Shown here piece after piece: positions 17,803 to 27,697 of a stretch of DNA of 64,000 bases; positions within the stretch are counted from its first letter, which is position 1, and each line of letters begins with the position of its first letter. The notes under the pieces were generated by a model. The model worked only from the letters and a program-made list of their open reading frames with translations, ran no database searches and was not told the DNA's origin. Made by a program: the position numbers and the translations under genes. The stretch is from Pseudogulbenkiania sp. MAI-1 (lineage in GTDB: Bacteria; Pseudomonadota; Gammaproteobacteria; Burkholderiales; Chromobacteriaceae). The DNA lies in NCBI RefSeq assembly GCF_000527175.1, contig NZ_AZUR01000001.1, positions 2,580,501-2,644,500 on the forward strand, in the 5' to 3' direction.

Positions 17803-20214
17803 TCAGTGTTTTACCACAGCAGGCGTCGCGGCACCTTCCGCCACCGACGCCAATGGCTCGGCCACCTCACTCTCGACCAGCGGTTCGGGCATACGTTCCA
17901 GCGCCAACGCCAACACTTCGTCGATCCATTTCACTGGGTGGATTTCCAGTTTCTGCTTGATATTGGCAGGAATCTCGGCCAAATCCTTGACATTGCCCTT
18001 GGGAATCAACACATGCTTGATGCCGCCGCGGTGCGCCGCCAGCAGCTTCTCCTTGAGTCCGCCAATCGGCAACACCTCGCCGCGCAAGGTAATCTCGCCC
18101 GTCATGGCCACGTCGGCCCGTACCGGAATCCCCGTCAGCACCGACACCATCGCCGTCGTCATGGCGATACCGGCACTAGGCCCATCCTTCGGCGTCGCCC
18201 CTTCCGGCACATGGATATGCATGTCCTGCTTTTCATAAAAATCGGGGCGAATGCCAATGGCGCGGGCACGGCTGCGTACCACGCTCATGGCCGCGGTGAT
18301 CGACTCCTGCATCACCTCGCCCAGCTGACCGGTGCGGATGATGTTGCCCTTGCCCGGCAAAGCCACCGCCTCGACCGTCAGCAGCTCGCCGCCGACCTCG
18401 GTCCAGGCCAGCCCGGTGACCTGGCCAATGCGGTTTTCCTCCTCGGCAATGCCGTACTCGAAACGGCGCACACCCAGGTATTTCTCCAGCGTCTTGGCAC
18501 TCACCGTGACGCGGCCGGCCTTCTCCTTCAACGACTGCGCCATCACGATCTTGCGGCAGATCTTGGCGATCTCCCGATCCAGGCTGCGCACCCCGGCTTC
18601 GCGGGTGTAGTAGCGCACGATATCGCGCACCGCCGACTCCTGGATGACCGCCTCCTCGTCCTTCACACCGTTGGCCTTCATCTGCTTGGGCACCAGGTAC
18701 TTCAGCGCGATGTTGACCTTCTCGTCCTCGGTGTAGCCGGACAGACGGATGATCTCCATCCGGTCGAGCAAGGCCGGCGGAATGTTCAGCGAGTTGGCCG
18801 TGGCCACGAACATCACGTCGGACAGGTCGTACTCGACCTCGGCGTAATGGTCGACGAAGGAATGGTTCTGCTCCGGATCCAACACTTCGAGCAAGGCAGA
18901 CGACGGGTCGCCGCGGAAGTCCGCGCCCAGCTTGTCCACTTCGTCGAGCAGGAAGAGCGGGTTGCGCACCCCTACCTTGGTCATGTTCTGCAGCACCTTG
19001 CCCGGCATGGAACCGATATAGGTGCGGCGGTGGCCGCGGATTTCGGATTCGTCACGCACCCCACCCAGGGCCATGCGCACGAACTTGCGGTTGGTGGCGC
19101 GAGCGATGGACTGGCCCAGCGAGGTCTTGCCCACGCCCGGCGCGCCCACCAGGCACAGGATCGGCGCCTTCAGCTTGTCGACGCGCTGCTGTACCGACAG
19201 GTATTCGAGAATGCGTTCCTTGACCTTTTCCAGCCCGAAATGGTCCTCGTCCAGCACCTTCTCGGCGTTCGCCACGTCCTTGTTGATCTTGGTCTTCTTC
19301 TTCCACGGCAGATCGAGCAGCGTCTCGATGTAGTTGCGTACCACCGTGGCCTCGGCCGACATCGGCGACATCATCTTCAGCTTCCTGAGCTCGGACGTCG
19401 CCTTCTCGCGCGCTTCCTTGCTCATGCCGGCGGCCTTGATCTTGCGCTCCAGCTCGTCCAGATCGTTGGCCTCGTCCATCTCGCCCAGTTCCTTCTGGAT
19501 GGCCTTGACCTGCTCGTTCAGGTAGTACTCGCGCTGGCTCTTCTCCATCTGGCGCTTGACGCGGCCACGAATACGCTTTTCCACCTGCAGGATGTCGATC
19601 TCGCCCTCCAGCTGCGACAGCAGATGCTCGAGACGCGCCTTGACCTCGAACATCTCCAGCACTTCCTGCTTCTGCTCGAGCTTGAGCGGCAGGTGGGCGA
19701 CGATGGTGTCGGCCATGCGCCCTGCCCGCTCGATGCCGGCAAGAGACGTCAGGATTTCCGGCGGGATTTTCTTGTTGAGCTTGACGTACTGTTCGAACTG
19801 GGCGAACAGGGCCCGCCGCATGGCCTCGGTTTCGGTGGAATCCTCACCGTCTGTCGTCAGCGGCGTCACCTTGCCGACGAAACAACCGCCCTCGTCCAGC
19901 ACCTGCTGGATGATGGCGCGCTGCCTACCCTCGACCAGCACCTTGACGGTGCCGTCCGGCAGCTTGAGCATCTGCAAGACGGTGGCAATCGTCCCGACGC
20001 CGTACAGGTCGCTGGCTTCCGGTTCGTCCTTGGAGGCCGAGCGTTGCGCGACCAGGAGGATCTGCTTGCCCTCGTCCATGGCGTTTTCGAGGGCGGAAAT
20101 GGATTTGGCCCGCCCGACGAACAGCGGGATCACCATGTGCGGGAAGACGACGACGTCCCTCAACGGCAACAACGGAAGCGTGGTCTCTTCTCTGAGTTCT
20201 GCGGATTGCGGCAT
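17803..20214 (-). CDS. lon: ATP-dependent protease Lon
   Basis: Lon is an 803-residue AAA+ serine protease that degrades misfolded and regulatory proteins. The N-terminal substrate domain starts LPLLPLRDVVVFPHM. Walker A GAPGVGKTS and Walker B FLLDEVDKLG follow, and the catalytic serine is in PKDGPSAGIAM. It starts at ATG 20212-20214. A terminator separates it from clpX, and a good sigma-32-type promoter sits 37-65 bases upstream, so heat induction is likely. An open frame of similar length on the other strand is a G+C codon shadow. Confidence 0.97.
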   Translation of the reverse strand: MPQSAELREETTLPLLPLRDVVVFPHMVIPLFVGRAKSISALENAMDEGKQILLVAQRSASKDEPEASDLYGVGTIATVLQMLKLPDGTVKVLVEGRQRAIIQQVLDEGGCFVGKVTPLTTDGEDSTETEAMRRALFAQFEQYVKLNKKIPPEILTSLAGIERAGRMADTIVAHLPLKLEQKQEVLEMFEVKARLEHLLSQLEGEIDILQVEKRIRGRVKRQMEKSQREYYLNEQVKAIQKELGEMDEANDLDELERKIKAAGMSKEAREKATSELRKLKMMSPMSAEATVVRNYIETLLDLPWKKKTKINKDVANAEKVLDEDHFGLEKVKERILEYLSVQQRVDKLKAPILCLVGAPGVGKTSLGQSIARATNRKFVRMALGGVRDESEIRGHRRTYIGSMPGKVLQNMTKVGVRNPLFLLDEVDKLGADFRGDPSSALLEVLDPEQNHSFVDHYAEVEYDLSDVMFVATANSLNIPPALLDRMEIIRLSGYTEDEKVNIALKYLVPKQMKANGVKDEEAVIQESAVRDIVRYYTREAGVRSLDREIAKICRKIVMAQSLKEKAGRVTVSAKTLEKYLGVRRFEYGIAEEENRIGQVTGLAWTEVGGELLTVEAVALPGKGNIIRTGQLGEVMQESITAAMSVVRSRARAIGIRPDFYEKQDMHIHVPEGATPKDGPSAGIAMTTAMVSVLTGIPVRADVAMTGEITLRGEVLPIGGLKEKLLAAHRGGIKHVLIPKGNVKDLAEIPANIKQKLEIHPVKWIDEVLALALERMPEPLVESEVAEPLASVAEGAATPAVVKH

Positions 20215-20250
20215 ATCACCTGACCTTGCTTACATGAATCGATGCTAGTG

Positions 20251-20279
20251 AAATGGGGGATAAGCGGCGAAATATCAAC
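20251..20279 (-). promoter_or_regulatory. Sigma-32-type heat-shock promoter of lon
   Basis: On the minus strand GTTGATA (20279-20273), then 14 bases, then CCCCATTT (20258-20251). The -10 is a full match to the sigma-32 consensus CCCCATnT and the -35 matches CTTGAAA at five of seven positions. Confidence 0.7.
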
Positions 20280-20315
20280 GCCCATACTAAAACAGTTTTC
20301 GCGCGCCAGAAATAC

Positions 20316-20339
20316 AAAACCGCCCAGCCGGGCGGTTTT
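20316..20339 (-). terminator. Terminator of clpX
   Basis: Ten-base arms AAAACCGCCC/GGGCGGTTTT with a four-base loop lie 20 bases past the clpX stop. The minus-strand tail is TTTTGTATTTC. Confidence 0.88.
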
Positions 20340-20358
20340 CCTTGAGAGCCAGACCGAC

Positions 20359-21633
<1,275 letters not shown>

Positions 21634-21651
21634 TGTCAATGTCCGTACCGA

Positions 21652-22275
21652 TTACGCCAGCGCGTCCTTGCGGGACTGCAACATCTTGTCGATCAAGCCG
21701 TAAGCCAGCGCTTCTTCGGACGACATGAAGTTGTCGCGATCGGTATCACGCTCGATTTCCTCGATGGATCGCCCGGTATGCAGTGCCAGCAATTCGTTCA
21801 GGCGGCGCTTCATGTAGAGGATGTTCTTGGCGTGGATCTCGAAGTCGGACGCTTGCCCTTGGAAGCCACCCAGCGGCTGGTGAATCATGATGCGCGAATT
21901 GGGGAGCGCAAAACGCTTGCCCTTGGCACCGGCGGACAGCAGGAAGGCACCCATGCTGGCTGCCTGGCCAATACACAGGGTGGACACATCCGGCTTGACG
22001 AAGTTCATGGTATCGAAAATCGACATGCCGGCGGACACCGAACCGCCCGGCGAATTGATGTAGAAGAAGATGTCCTTGTCCGGATTTTCCGACTCAAGGA
22101 ACAACATCTGAGCTACCACCAGATTGGCCGACTCATCCGTGACGGGCCCGACCAGGAACACGATGCGTTCCTTCAAGAGCCGCGAGTAGATGTCGTAGGC
22201 GCGCTCGCCACGACCACTCTGCTCCACCACCATGGGAACCAGTCCCAGCGCTTGGGTATCCATCATTGAAATCAT
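21652..22275 (-). CDS. clpP: ATP-dependent Clp protease proteolytic subunit ClpP
   Basis: This is a 207-residue serine peptidase that forms two stacked heptameric rings. The catalytic serine is in GQAASMGAF, the histidine in IMIHQPLGG, and the aspartate follows in the DTDRDN region. Three in-frame ATGs lie close together. The first (22273-22275) is chosen because GGAGTGGCCG precedes it at the right distance. It lies 22 bases after tig and 18 before clpX, so the three are co-transcribed. Confidence 0.97.
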   Translation of the reverse strand: MISMMDTQALGLVPMVVEQSGRGERAYDIYSRLLKERIVFLVGPVTDESANLVVAQMLFLESENPDKDIFFYINSPGGSVSAGMSIFDTMNFVKPDVSTLCIGQAASMGAFLLSAGAKGKRFALPNSRIMIHQPLGGFQGQASDFEIHAKNILYMKRRLNELLALHTGRSIEEIERDTDRDNFMSSEEALAYGLIDKMLQSRKDALA

Positions 22276-22297
22276 CGGCCACTCCGGCAGTTGGTTA

Positions 22298-23605
22298 TCA
22301 GGCGTTGTTACCCATCAGGGCGTCGAACGACGTTTCTTTTTCTACTACATTGGCCTTGCTGAGCACAAATTCAACCACATTATCTTCCAGCACCATCGAA
22401 GTCGGGCCTTCGATGCGTTCCGGACTGGCGTAATACCATGCCACCACTTCTTCCGGATGCTCGTAGCTCTCGGCGAATTCTTCGATCATCGCCTTGATCT
22501 GCTCCGGCTTGGCTTCCAGCTGGTTGGCCGCCACGACTTCGGCCAGGATCAGACCCAGAGCCACGCGGCGCTCAGCCTGCTGCTGGAACAGTTCCGGCGG
22601 GAACGGCATGTCCTTGACCTTCAGGCCGCGGGCTTCCATGTCACGACGGGCCTGGTCGATCAGACGGCCGACTTCCAGCTGCACCAGAGCCTTCGGCAGC
22701 TCGATCTCGGTAACGTCCAGCAGGGCCTGCATCACGTTTTCCTTGACGGCGGCCTGCAGACGGCGCTTCACTTCGCGCTCGACGTTCTTCTTGATCTCGG
22801 CACGCATCTTTTCGATGTCGCCGTCGGCGATGCCCAGCAGCTTGGCGAACTCTTCGTTCACCTCCGGCAGCAGGGCCGCAGCCACGTTCTTCACGGTGAT
22901 CTCGAACACGGCGGTTTTACCGGCCACGTCCTTGCCGTGATAGTCTTCCGGGAACACCACCTCGATGTTCTTGACCTCGCCTTCCTTCATGCCGGTGACG
23001 CCGGCTTCGAAGTCGGCCAGCATCTGGCCCTGGCCCAGCACGAACGGGAAGTTCTCGGCCGAACCGCCGTCGAACAGCACGCCATCGATGCTGCCCTTGA
23101 AGTCGATGATCACGCGGTCACCGGCGGCGGCTTCGCGCTCGACGCGCTCGTAGCGGGTGCGCTGCTTGCGCAGGATATCGATGGTTTTCTCGATTTCGGC
23201 GTCGGTCACCGGGGTAACCGGCTTCTCGATTTCCTTGCCGGCCAGCTCACCCACCTTGACTTCCGGGTACACCTCGAAAGAAGCGGCAAACTTGAAGCTA
23301 TCCTTGTCGCCTTCGTCGGCAACCGGCTCAAAACGCGGATAACCGGCAACGCGCAGCTTCTGCTCGCTCACGGCCTGGTAGAAACCTTGCTGAACCTGCT
23401 CACCCAGCACTTCTTCGCGCACTTGGGCGCCGTAGTTCATTTCAACGATCTTGAGCGGTGCCTTGCCCGGGCGGAAGCCTTGGATCTTGGCTTTGCGCGC
23501 CATGTTCTTGAGTCGCTCGGTCACCTGGGCGTCGATTGCAGCCATCGGCAACGCGATGTTCATGCGACGCTCGAGGTTGCTCAACGTTTCCAACTGTGCT
23601 TGCAT
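22298..23605 (-). CDS. tig: Trigger factor
   Basis: Trigger factor is the ribosome-bound chaperone that meets nascent chains. The 435 residues (E. coli 432) show the ribosome-docking signature GFRPGKAPLKIVE near residue 45, a central FKBP-type isomerase domain (GDRVIIDFKGSIDG) and a helical C-terminal chaperone domain. The start is ATG 23603-23605 with AAGGA upstream. A TTG two codons earlier was rejected. It is the first gene of tig-clpP-clpX and follows tRNA-Leu by 66 bases. Confidence 0.97.
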   Translation of the reverse strand: MQAQLETLSNLERRMNIALPMAAIDAQVTERLKNMARKAKIQGFRPGKAPLKIVEMNYGAQVREEVLGEQVQQGFYQAVSEQKLRVAGYPRFEPVADEGDKDSFKFAASFEVYPEVKVGELAGKEIEKPVTPVTDAEIEKTIDILRKQRTRYERVEREAAAGDRVIIDFKGSIDGVLFDGGSAENFPFVLGQGQMLADFEAGVTGMKEGEVKNIEVVFPEDYHGKDVAGKTAVFEITVKNVAAALLPEVNEEFAKLLGIADGDIEKMRAEIKKNVEREVKRRLQAAVKENVMQALLDVTEIELPKALVQLEVGRLIDQARRDMEARGLKVKDMPFPPELFQQQAERRVALGLILAEVVAANQLEAKPEQIKAMIEEFAESYEHPEEVVAWYYASPERIEGPTSMVLEDNVVEFVLSKANVVEKETSFDALMGNNA

Positions 23606-23671
23606 GTCCAATCCTTAAACTGTGTTCGAGTTTAAACCTGATGCAGGGAAAGGCGACGTTACGTCGGTTGC

Positions 23672-23756
23672 TGGTGCGAGGGAAGAGACTCGAACTCTCA
23701 CGCCTTGCGGCGCTGGAACCTAAATCCAGTGCGTCTACCAATTCCGCCACCCTCGC
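23672..23756 (-). tRNA. tRNA-Leu (TAG)
   Basis: This is an 85-base class II tRNA with a long variable arm, acceptor GCGAGGG/CCCTCGC, anticodon loop TTTAGGT (TAG) and encoded CCA. It sits just upstream of tig on the same strand. Confidence 0.97.
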
Positions 23757-23946
23757 AATTGGGTGCGTGACCGCGCTTGCGTAATTTCCCGGCCGGTCAG
23801 CCAAGGCGAAAGAATACATCAAGCCCCCTACCCGGGCAAGACACCTTGCGCCCGGCCTGTTCTTCGCGGAAACTTAATGGCAGACGGGTAGGTCTATCGG
23901 ATCACCCGATCCAGAATCACTGACTCTTTAAGGGAGAGAGGACACA

Positions 23947-24636
23947 ATGCACCCGAACCTTCAGACCGGCTATCAGACCTTGACGCTCGATGGCGCTCGC
24001 CACAAGGTTCTGCGCAATACCTACGCCCTGCTGGCGCTGTCGATGATCCCGACTGTCATCGGCGCCCTGATCGGCACCAACATGAGCTTCGCCTTCCTGG
24101 CCGGCAGCCCGATCGTCGGCATGATCGCCATCATGGCCGTCTTCTACGGCATGGTTTTTGCCATCGAGAAGAACCGGAACAACGGCCTCGGCGTCGTGCT
24201 GATGCTGGGCTTCACCCTGCTGATGGGCCTGCTGCTCGGTCCCCTGCTGCAGCTGGCGCTGCGCTTTGCCAACGGCGGCCAGCTGATCATGATCGCCGGC
24301 GGCGCCACCGCAGCGGTGTTCTTCGTGATGGCCGGCATCGCCACCACCACCAAGCGCGACCTGTCCGGCATGGCCAGCTTCCTGACCGTCGGCGCCGTCG
24401 TGTTGATGATCGCCGTAGTAGCGAACCTGTTCCTGCAAATGCCCGGCCTGCACCTGGCGATTGCGGCGGCCTTCGCCCTGTTCAGCTCGCTGATGATTCT
24501 GTGGCAGGTCAAGACCGTGGTCGATGGAGGCGAAAGCAGCTACATCTCCGCGGCGCTGTCGATCTACATCAGCATCTACAACCTGTTCTCCAGCCTGTTG
24601 CAATTGCTGCTGGCCTTTGGCGGCGAACGGGACTGA
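23947..24636 (+). CDS. Bax inhibitor-1 family membrane protein (YccA-like)
   Basis: This is a 229-residue inner-membrane protein with about seven hydrophobic segments, beginning around residue 24 after a short hydrophilic N-terminus. The pattern and the ending IYISIYNLFSSLLQLL match the YccA/YbhL branch of the Bax-inhibitor-1 (TMBIM) family. E. coli YccA interacts with and moderates the FtsH protease, and the same role here is only inference. AAGGGAGAG before the ATG is a strong ribosome site. It is a single gene convergent with tilS. Confidence 0.9.
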   Translation: MHPNLQTGYQTLTLDGARHKVLRNTYALLALSMIPTVIGALIGTNMSFAFLAGSPIVGMIAIMAVFYGMVFAIEKNRNNGLGVVLMLGFTLLMGLLLGPLLQLALRFANGGQLIMIAGGATAAVFFVMAGIATTTKRDLSGMASFLTVGAVVLMIAVVANLFLQMPGLHLAIAAAFALFSSLMILWQVKTVVDGGESSYISAALSIYISIYNLFSSLLQLLLAFGGERD

Positions 24637-24662
24637 CCGGCCTTCGGCCAAGCGTGATCACC

Positions 24663-24694
24663 ATGACAACACCCGCCGCGGCGGGTGTTGTCAT
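24663..24694. terminator. Perfect 32-base palindrome between yccA-like gene and tilS
   Basis: The two 16-base halves are exact reverse complements with no loop spacer, 27 bases past the upstream stop. The sequence can act in both directions, but the following T tract is poor (CATTTCG). Confidence 0.65.
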
Positions 24695-24754
24695 TTCGGG
24701 AACCCTCCTCGCCCGCACCGCAGGCCCCTCTTTGACAAAGCGGCTGCGCCACCT

Positions 24755-26089
24755 TCAACGGAGCCACCATTCCGGCCACCAGCCTCCCCCGCCTCTGGAT
24801 TTGAGCCCCTCGGCCACGGCAACACCAGGGAGGGCGGCAAGACGGCCGTCCGGCAGGTAGAGCAGCGGCCAGCCCTCCCGCAAGACCGGGGGAATGCCCG
24901 CCTCCTGCAGGAGCGTCTTTACCGGTTTCCGACCGACCTTGTGCTCGAGCCGCTCCCCCCCCTCCCTGAGGCGCAACTCGAAACCGGCATGCAAGTGCCG
25001 AGGATCGATACCCCCAGACCGCAGAGCGAAACCCAGCTCCCCCGGCCAGCCCGGCGGCACCACCCGCTGCCCGGGCGCGGAGACTGTCAGGCGAACGGCG
25101 CGAGGACATTCACCCGCACCCCGCCTCAGAGACCACAACGCCCCGCGATAGCGAAACACCCGGCCCTGAGCCAACTGCAGTTCGGGGTGCCTGTCCGCCG
25201 CCGCCTGCAGCACCTGCAACCGGAACTGTTCCAGCGCCTCCGGCGTCACCTCCCCCAGGTCCAGCCACTCAAGCCAATGCCGCAGCAAATGACGCTGGCG
25301 CGGCGGGTTGAGCCGGGACATCGGCTGCACGAGCAGTCTCCCATCATCGCGGCACTGTTGAAGATCGTTTTCGGCCTGCTCGTCGAGAATGGCGGCGGCA
25401 TCCGCCATCAGGCTGGCCGCGCGTTGCAGTTGCTGTCGATAATGGGGAATAGCCGACTCGACAAGGGGCAGGATATCGTGGCGCAACAGGTTGCGGCGCC
25501 AGCGGGTATCTGCATTGCTCTCGTCCTCCACCCAGGACAGGTGGCGCCAGCGGGCGTAAGCCTCGATCTCGGCACGGGAAATGGCCAGCAAGGGACGCCA
25601 CAGCCAGCGGCCAGCATGCTGCCGCAGCACCGGCATCGCCGCCATGCCCCTCGGGCCGGCACCTCGCAGCAGCTGCAGCAGCACCGTCTCAGCCTGGTCA
25701 TCCTGATGATGAGCCAGCACCACGACCTCGGCCGCTGATTCCGCATAAACTTGATATCGCTGCTGACGCGCCACGGCCTCGAGGCTCTCGCCGCCACTTG
25801 GCTCGACGGTCACCTCCACCACCCTCAGCGGCACCGCCCAGCCCTGGCAAAGCCGCCGGCAATGATCCGCCCAGGCGTCCGCCCGCGGACTCAGCCCATG
25901 ATGGACGTGCACCGCCGACAGATTCAGACCGCGCTCCGAACGCAGGCGAACCAGCAGGTCCAGCAGCACGACCGAATCGACCCCGCCGCTCAGCCCCACC
26001 TCAAAAGCACATTGGCCGGACAATTCGTCCGGCCAATGTGCAATCAGGCGATCAAACAGGTCAGGCGGCGTCTTCCTTGAAGCGCCCAT
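24755..26089 (-). CDS. tilS: tRNA(Ile)-lysidine synthase
   Basis: TilS converts cytidine 34 of tRNA-Ile(CAU) to lysidine so that it reads AUA. The PP-loop SGGVDS lies near residues 34-39, followed by HVHHGLSPRAD and the ARQQRYQVY block. The 444 residues match the E. coli-type enzyme with its C-terminal domain. The ATG at 26087-26089 lies inside accA, overlapping it by 29 bases. No internal ATG is nearer the accA stop, though a CTG codon at the junction is possible. The overlap suggests coupling to accA. Confidence 0.92.
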   Translation of the reverse strand: MGASRKTPPDLFDRLIAHWPDELSGQCAFEVGLSGGVDSVVLLDLLVRLRSERGLNLSAVHVHHGLSPRADAWADHCRRLCQGWAVPLRVVEVTVEPSGGESLEAVARQQRYQVYAESAAEVVVLAHHQDDQAETVLLQLLRGAGPRGMAAMPVLRQHAGRWLWRPLLAISRAEIEAYARWRHLSWVEDESNADTRWRRNLLRHDILPLVESAIPHYRQQLQRAASLMADAAAILDEQAENDLQQCRDDGRLLVQPMSRLNPPRQRHLLRHWLEWLDLGEVTPEALEQFRLQVLQAAADRHPELQLAQGRVFRYRGALWSLRRGAGECPRAVRLTVSAPGQRVVPPGWPGELGFALRSGGIDPRHLHAGFELRLREGGERLEHKVGRKPVKTLLQEAGIPPVLREGWPLLYLPDGRLAALPGVAVAEGLKSRGGGGWWPEWWLR

Positions 26090-27026
26090 AGCTCATCAAC
26101 CGGTCAAAACGGGTTTTCAGCAATTCATCCAGTGGTTTGGCCGCCAGGTCGCGCAATTGTTCCTGCAGCATACGCTTCATCGAACTCATCATCTGCGCAT
26201 GATCGCGGTGCGCACCGCCGATCGGCTCGTTGAGCACGCGATCGACCAGGCCCAGCGTTTTCAGGCGATTGGCGGTGATGCCGAGCGCCTCGGCGGCATC
26301 GGATGCACGCTCCGCCGTCTTCCACAAGATCGAGGCGCAACCTTCCGGCGAAATGACCGAATAGGTGGAATATTGCAGCATGTTGACGTAATCGCCGACG
26401 GCAATCGCCAAGGCCCCGCCGGAGCCGCCCTCGCCGATCACGGTGCAGATCACCGGCACCTTCAGGCGGGCCATCTCGTACAGGTTGCGCCCGATCGCTT
26501 CCGATTGGCCGCGCTCTTCTGCGCCAATACCAGGATAGGCACCCGGTGTGTCGACAAAAGTGATCACCGGCAGACCGAACTTTTCGGCCAGCTTCATCAG
26601 GCGCAGGGCCTTGCGGTAGCCTTCCGGCCGCGGCATGCCGAAGTTGCGGTAAATCTTCTCCTTGGTGTCGCGCCCTTTCTGATGGCCGATCACCACAACG
26701 GACTGGCCATTGAAGCGCGCGATGCCGCCGACGATGGCCGGATCGTCGGCAAACGCACGATCACCATGCAATTCGTCGAAGTCCGCAAACAGCGCCTTGA
26801 TGTAGTCGAGGGTGTACGGGCGCTGCGGGTGGCGAGCCACCTGAGAAATCTGCCACGGCGTCAGCTTGCCATAGAGCGTCTTGGTCAGCTCCTGGCTCTT
26901 TTTCTGCAAGCGCGAGATCTCTTCGGAAATGTCCAGCACAGAGTCGTCCTGGACAAAGCGCAGTTCTTCAATTTTGTTTTCCAGCTCGGCGATCGGCTGC
27001 TCAAAATCGAGAAAGGTCTGCTTCAT
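26061..27026 (-). CDS. accA: Acetyl-CoA carboxylase carboxyltransferase subunit alpha
   Basis: AccA with AccD transfers carboxyl from biotin to acetyl-CoA, the committed step of fatty acid synthesis. The 321 residues (E. coli 319) begin MKQTFLDFEQPIAELE. The oxyanion and acyl-CoA motifs DTPGAYPG and GEGGSGGALAI are intact. The start ATG 27024-27026 is preceded by a weak ribosome site. tilS overlaps its 3' end, an arrangement found in other proteobacteria. Confidence 0.97.
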   Translation of the reverse strand: MKQTFLDFEQPIAELENKIEELRFVQDDSVLDISEEISRLQKKSQELTKTLYGKLTPWQISQVARHPQRPYTLDYIKALFADFDELHGDRAFADDPAIVGGIARFNGQSVVVIGHQKGRDTKEKIYRNFGMPRPEGYRKALRLMKLAEKFGLPVITFVDTPGAYPGIGAEERGQSEAIGRNLYEMARLKVPVICTVIGEGGSGGALAIAVGDYVNMLQYSTYSVISPEGCASILWKTAERASDAAEALGITANRLKTLGLVDRVLNEPIGGAHRDHAQMMSSMKRMLQEQLRDLAAKPLDELLKTRFDRLMSYGRFKEDAA

Positions 27027-27085
27027 TACTATAACCGTCCGATAAAGCGAATCGACAGATAATACATGAGGTGGAAAGAGCGCGT

Positions 27086-27152
27086 CACGCCCCTGTCAGA
27101 CAAAATGCCTGAGGCATGAAGCATCAAACAGGACGTTTTAAACAGGGGCGTG
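27086..27152. repeat. Long inverted repeat upstream of the tRNA cluster and accA
   Basis: Eleven-base arms (27086-27096 and 27142-27152) enclose 45 bases that contain a small inner hairpin, ATGCC/GGCAT (27104-27116). It lies in the divergent region between accA and the tRNA promoter. Confidence 0.6.
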
Positions 27153-27172
27153 AAAATTTCTTTGCTCCCCTC

Positions 27173-27201
27173 TTGCGCGACTGAAACCACTGTGCTTTAA
27201 T
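27173..27201 (+). promoter_or_regulatory. Promoter of the tRNA cluster
   Basis: TTGCGC (27173-27178), 17 bases, TTTAAT (27196-27201), followed by a C/G-rich discriminator (TCGCCTCC) before the first tRNA at 27240. A G+C-rich discriminator is typical of stable-RNA promoters under stringent control. Confidence 0.5.
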
Positions 27202-27239
27202 TCGCCTCCTCGCTGCTGAGCCAAGCAAGGCAGCAAGCG

Positions 27240-27315
27240 GGGCGTTTAGCTCAGTTGGTAGAGCGTCTGCCTTACAAGCAGAATGTCGGCGGTTCGACTC
27301 CGTCAACGCCCACCA
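27240..27315 (+). tRNA. tRNA-Val (TAC)
   Basis: This is a 76-base tRNA with acceptor GGGCGTT/AACGCCC, anticodon loop CTTACAA and encoded CCA. The body matches the minus-strand copy at 17249. Confidence 0.97.
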
Positions 27316-27328
27316 AAGGTTTCAGTGT

Positions 27329-27405
27329 GGAGTGGTAGTTCAGTTGGTTAGAATACCGGCCTGTCACGCCGGGGGTCGCGGGTTCGAGTCCCGTCCACTC
27401 CGCCA
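27329..27405 (+). tRNA. tRNA-Asp (GTC)
   Basis: This is a 77-base tRNA with acceptor GGAGTGG/CCACTCC, anticodon GTC and encoded CCA. It is identical to the copy at 27518. Confidence 0.97.
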
Positions 27406-27433
27406 ACGGTTATAAAGCAGTACCCAGAATTCT

Positions 27434-27510
27434 GGGCGGTTAGTCTCAGTTGGTAGAGCACTGCCTTCACACGGCAGGGGTCGCTGGTTCGAGTCCAGTA
27501 CCGCCCACCA
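27434..27510 (+). tRNA. tRNA-Val (CAC), unusual D-arm
   Basis: Acceptor GGGCGGT/ACCGCCC, anticodon loop TTCACAC (CAC) in a CTGCC/GGCAG stem, and a normal T-arm with encoded CCA. The D-arm reads TAGTCTC where the neighbouring tRNA-Val has TAGCTC. One extra T therefore lies in the 5' strand of the D-stem and would have to bulge out for GCTC to pair with GAGC. Confidence 0.9.
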
Positions 27511-27517
27511 GTTTGCT

Positions 27518-27594
27518 GGAGTGGTAGTTCAGTTGGTTAGAATACCGGCCTGTCACGCCGGGGGTCGCGGGTTCGAGTCCCGTCCACTCCGCCA
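27518..27594 (+). tRNA. tRNA-Asp (GTC)
   Basis: This is a second identical 77-base plus-strand copy of tRNA-Asp. Both copies are followed by AACG, which suggests a local tandem duplication. It is the last tRNA before the terminator. Confidence 0.97.
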
Positions 27595-27599
27595 ACGAT

Positions 27600-27629
27600 A
27601 AAAAAAGCAGCCGATTGGCTGCTTTTTTT
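27600..27629. terminator. Bidirectional terminator of the tRNA cluster
   Basis: Twelve-base arms AAAAAAGCAGCC/GGCTGCTTTTTT with a GATT loop. It ends the tRNA transcript and can also stop dsbB on the other strand. Confidence 0.93.
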
Positions 27630-27697
27630 ATTTCCCCTCCTCCGCAGCCCGCAAATTCAAGAGCGGCCAAGTGGCCGCCCTGTCCCGCTTCAAAGAC

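Noticed and set aside
17704..20223. An 839-codon open frame on the plus strand across lon
   Set aside because: It is the complement of lon. High G+C at third positions removes stops in this frame, and the product is rich in His, Arg, Gln and Leu with no family signature.
27240..27594. CRISPR-like or tandem repeat array
   Set aside because: The repeated units are complete tRNA genes (two identical tRNA-Asp and two tRNA-Val), not short repeats with unique spacers.
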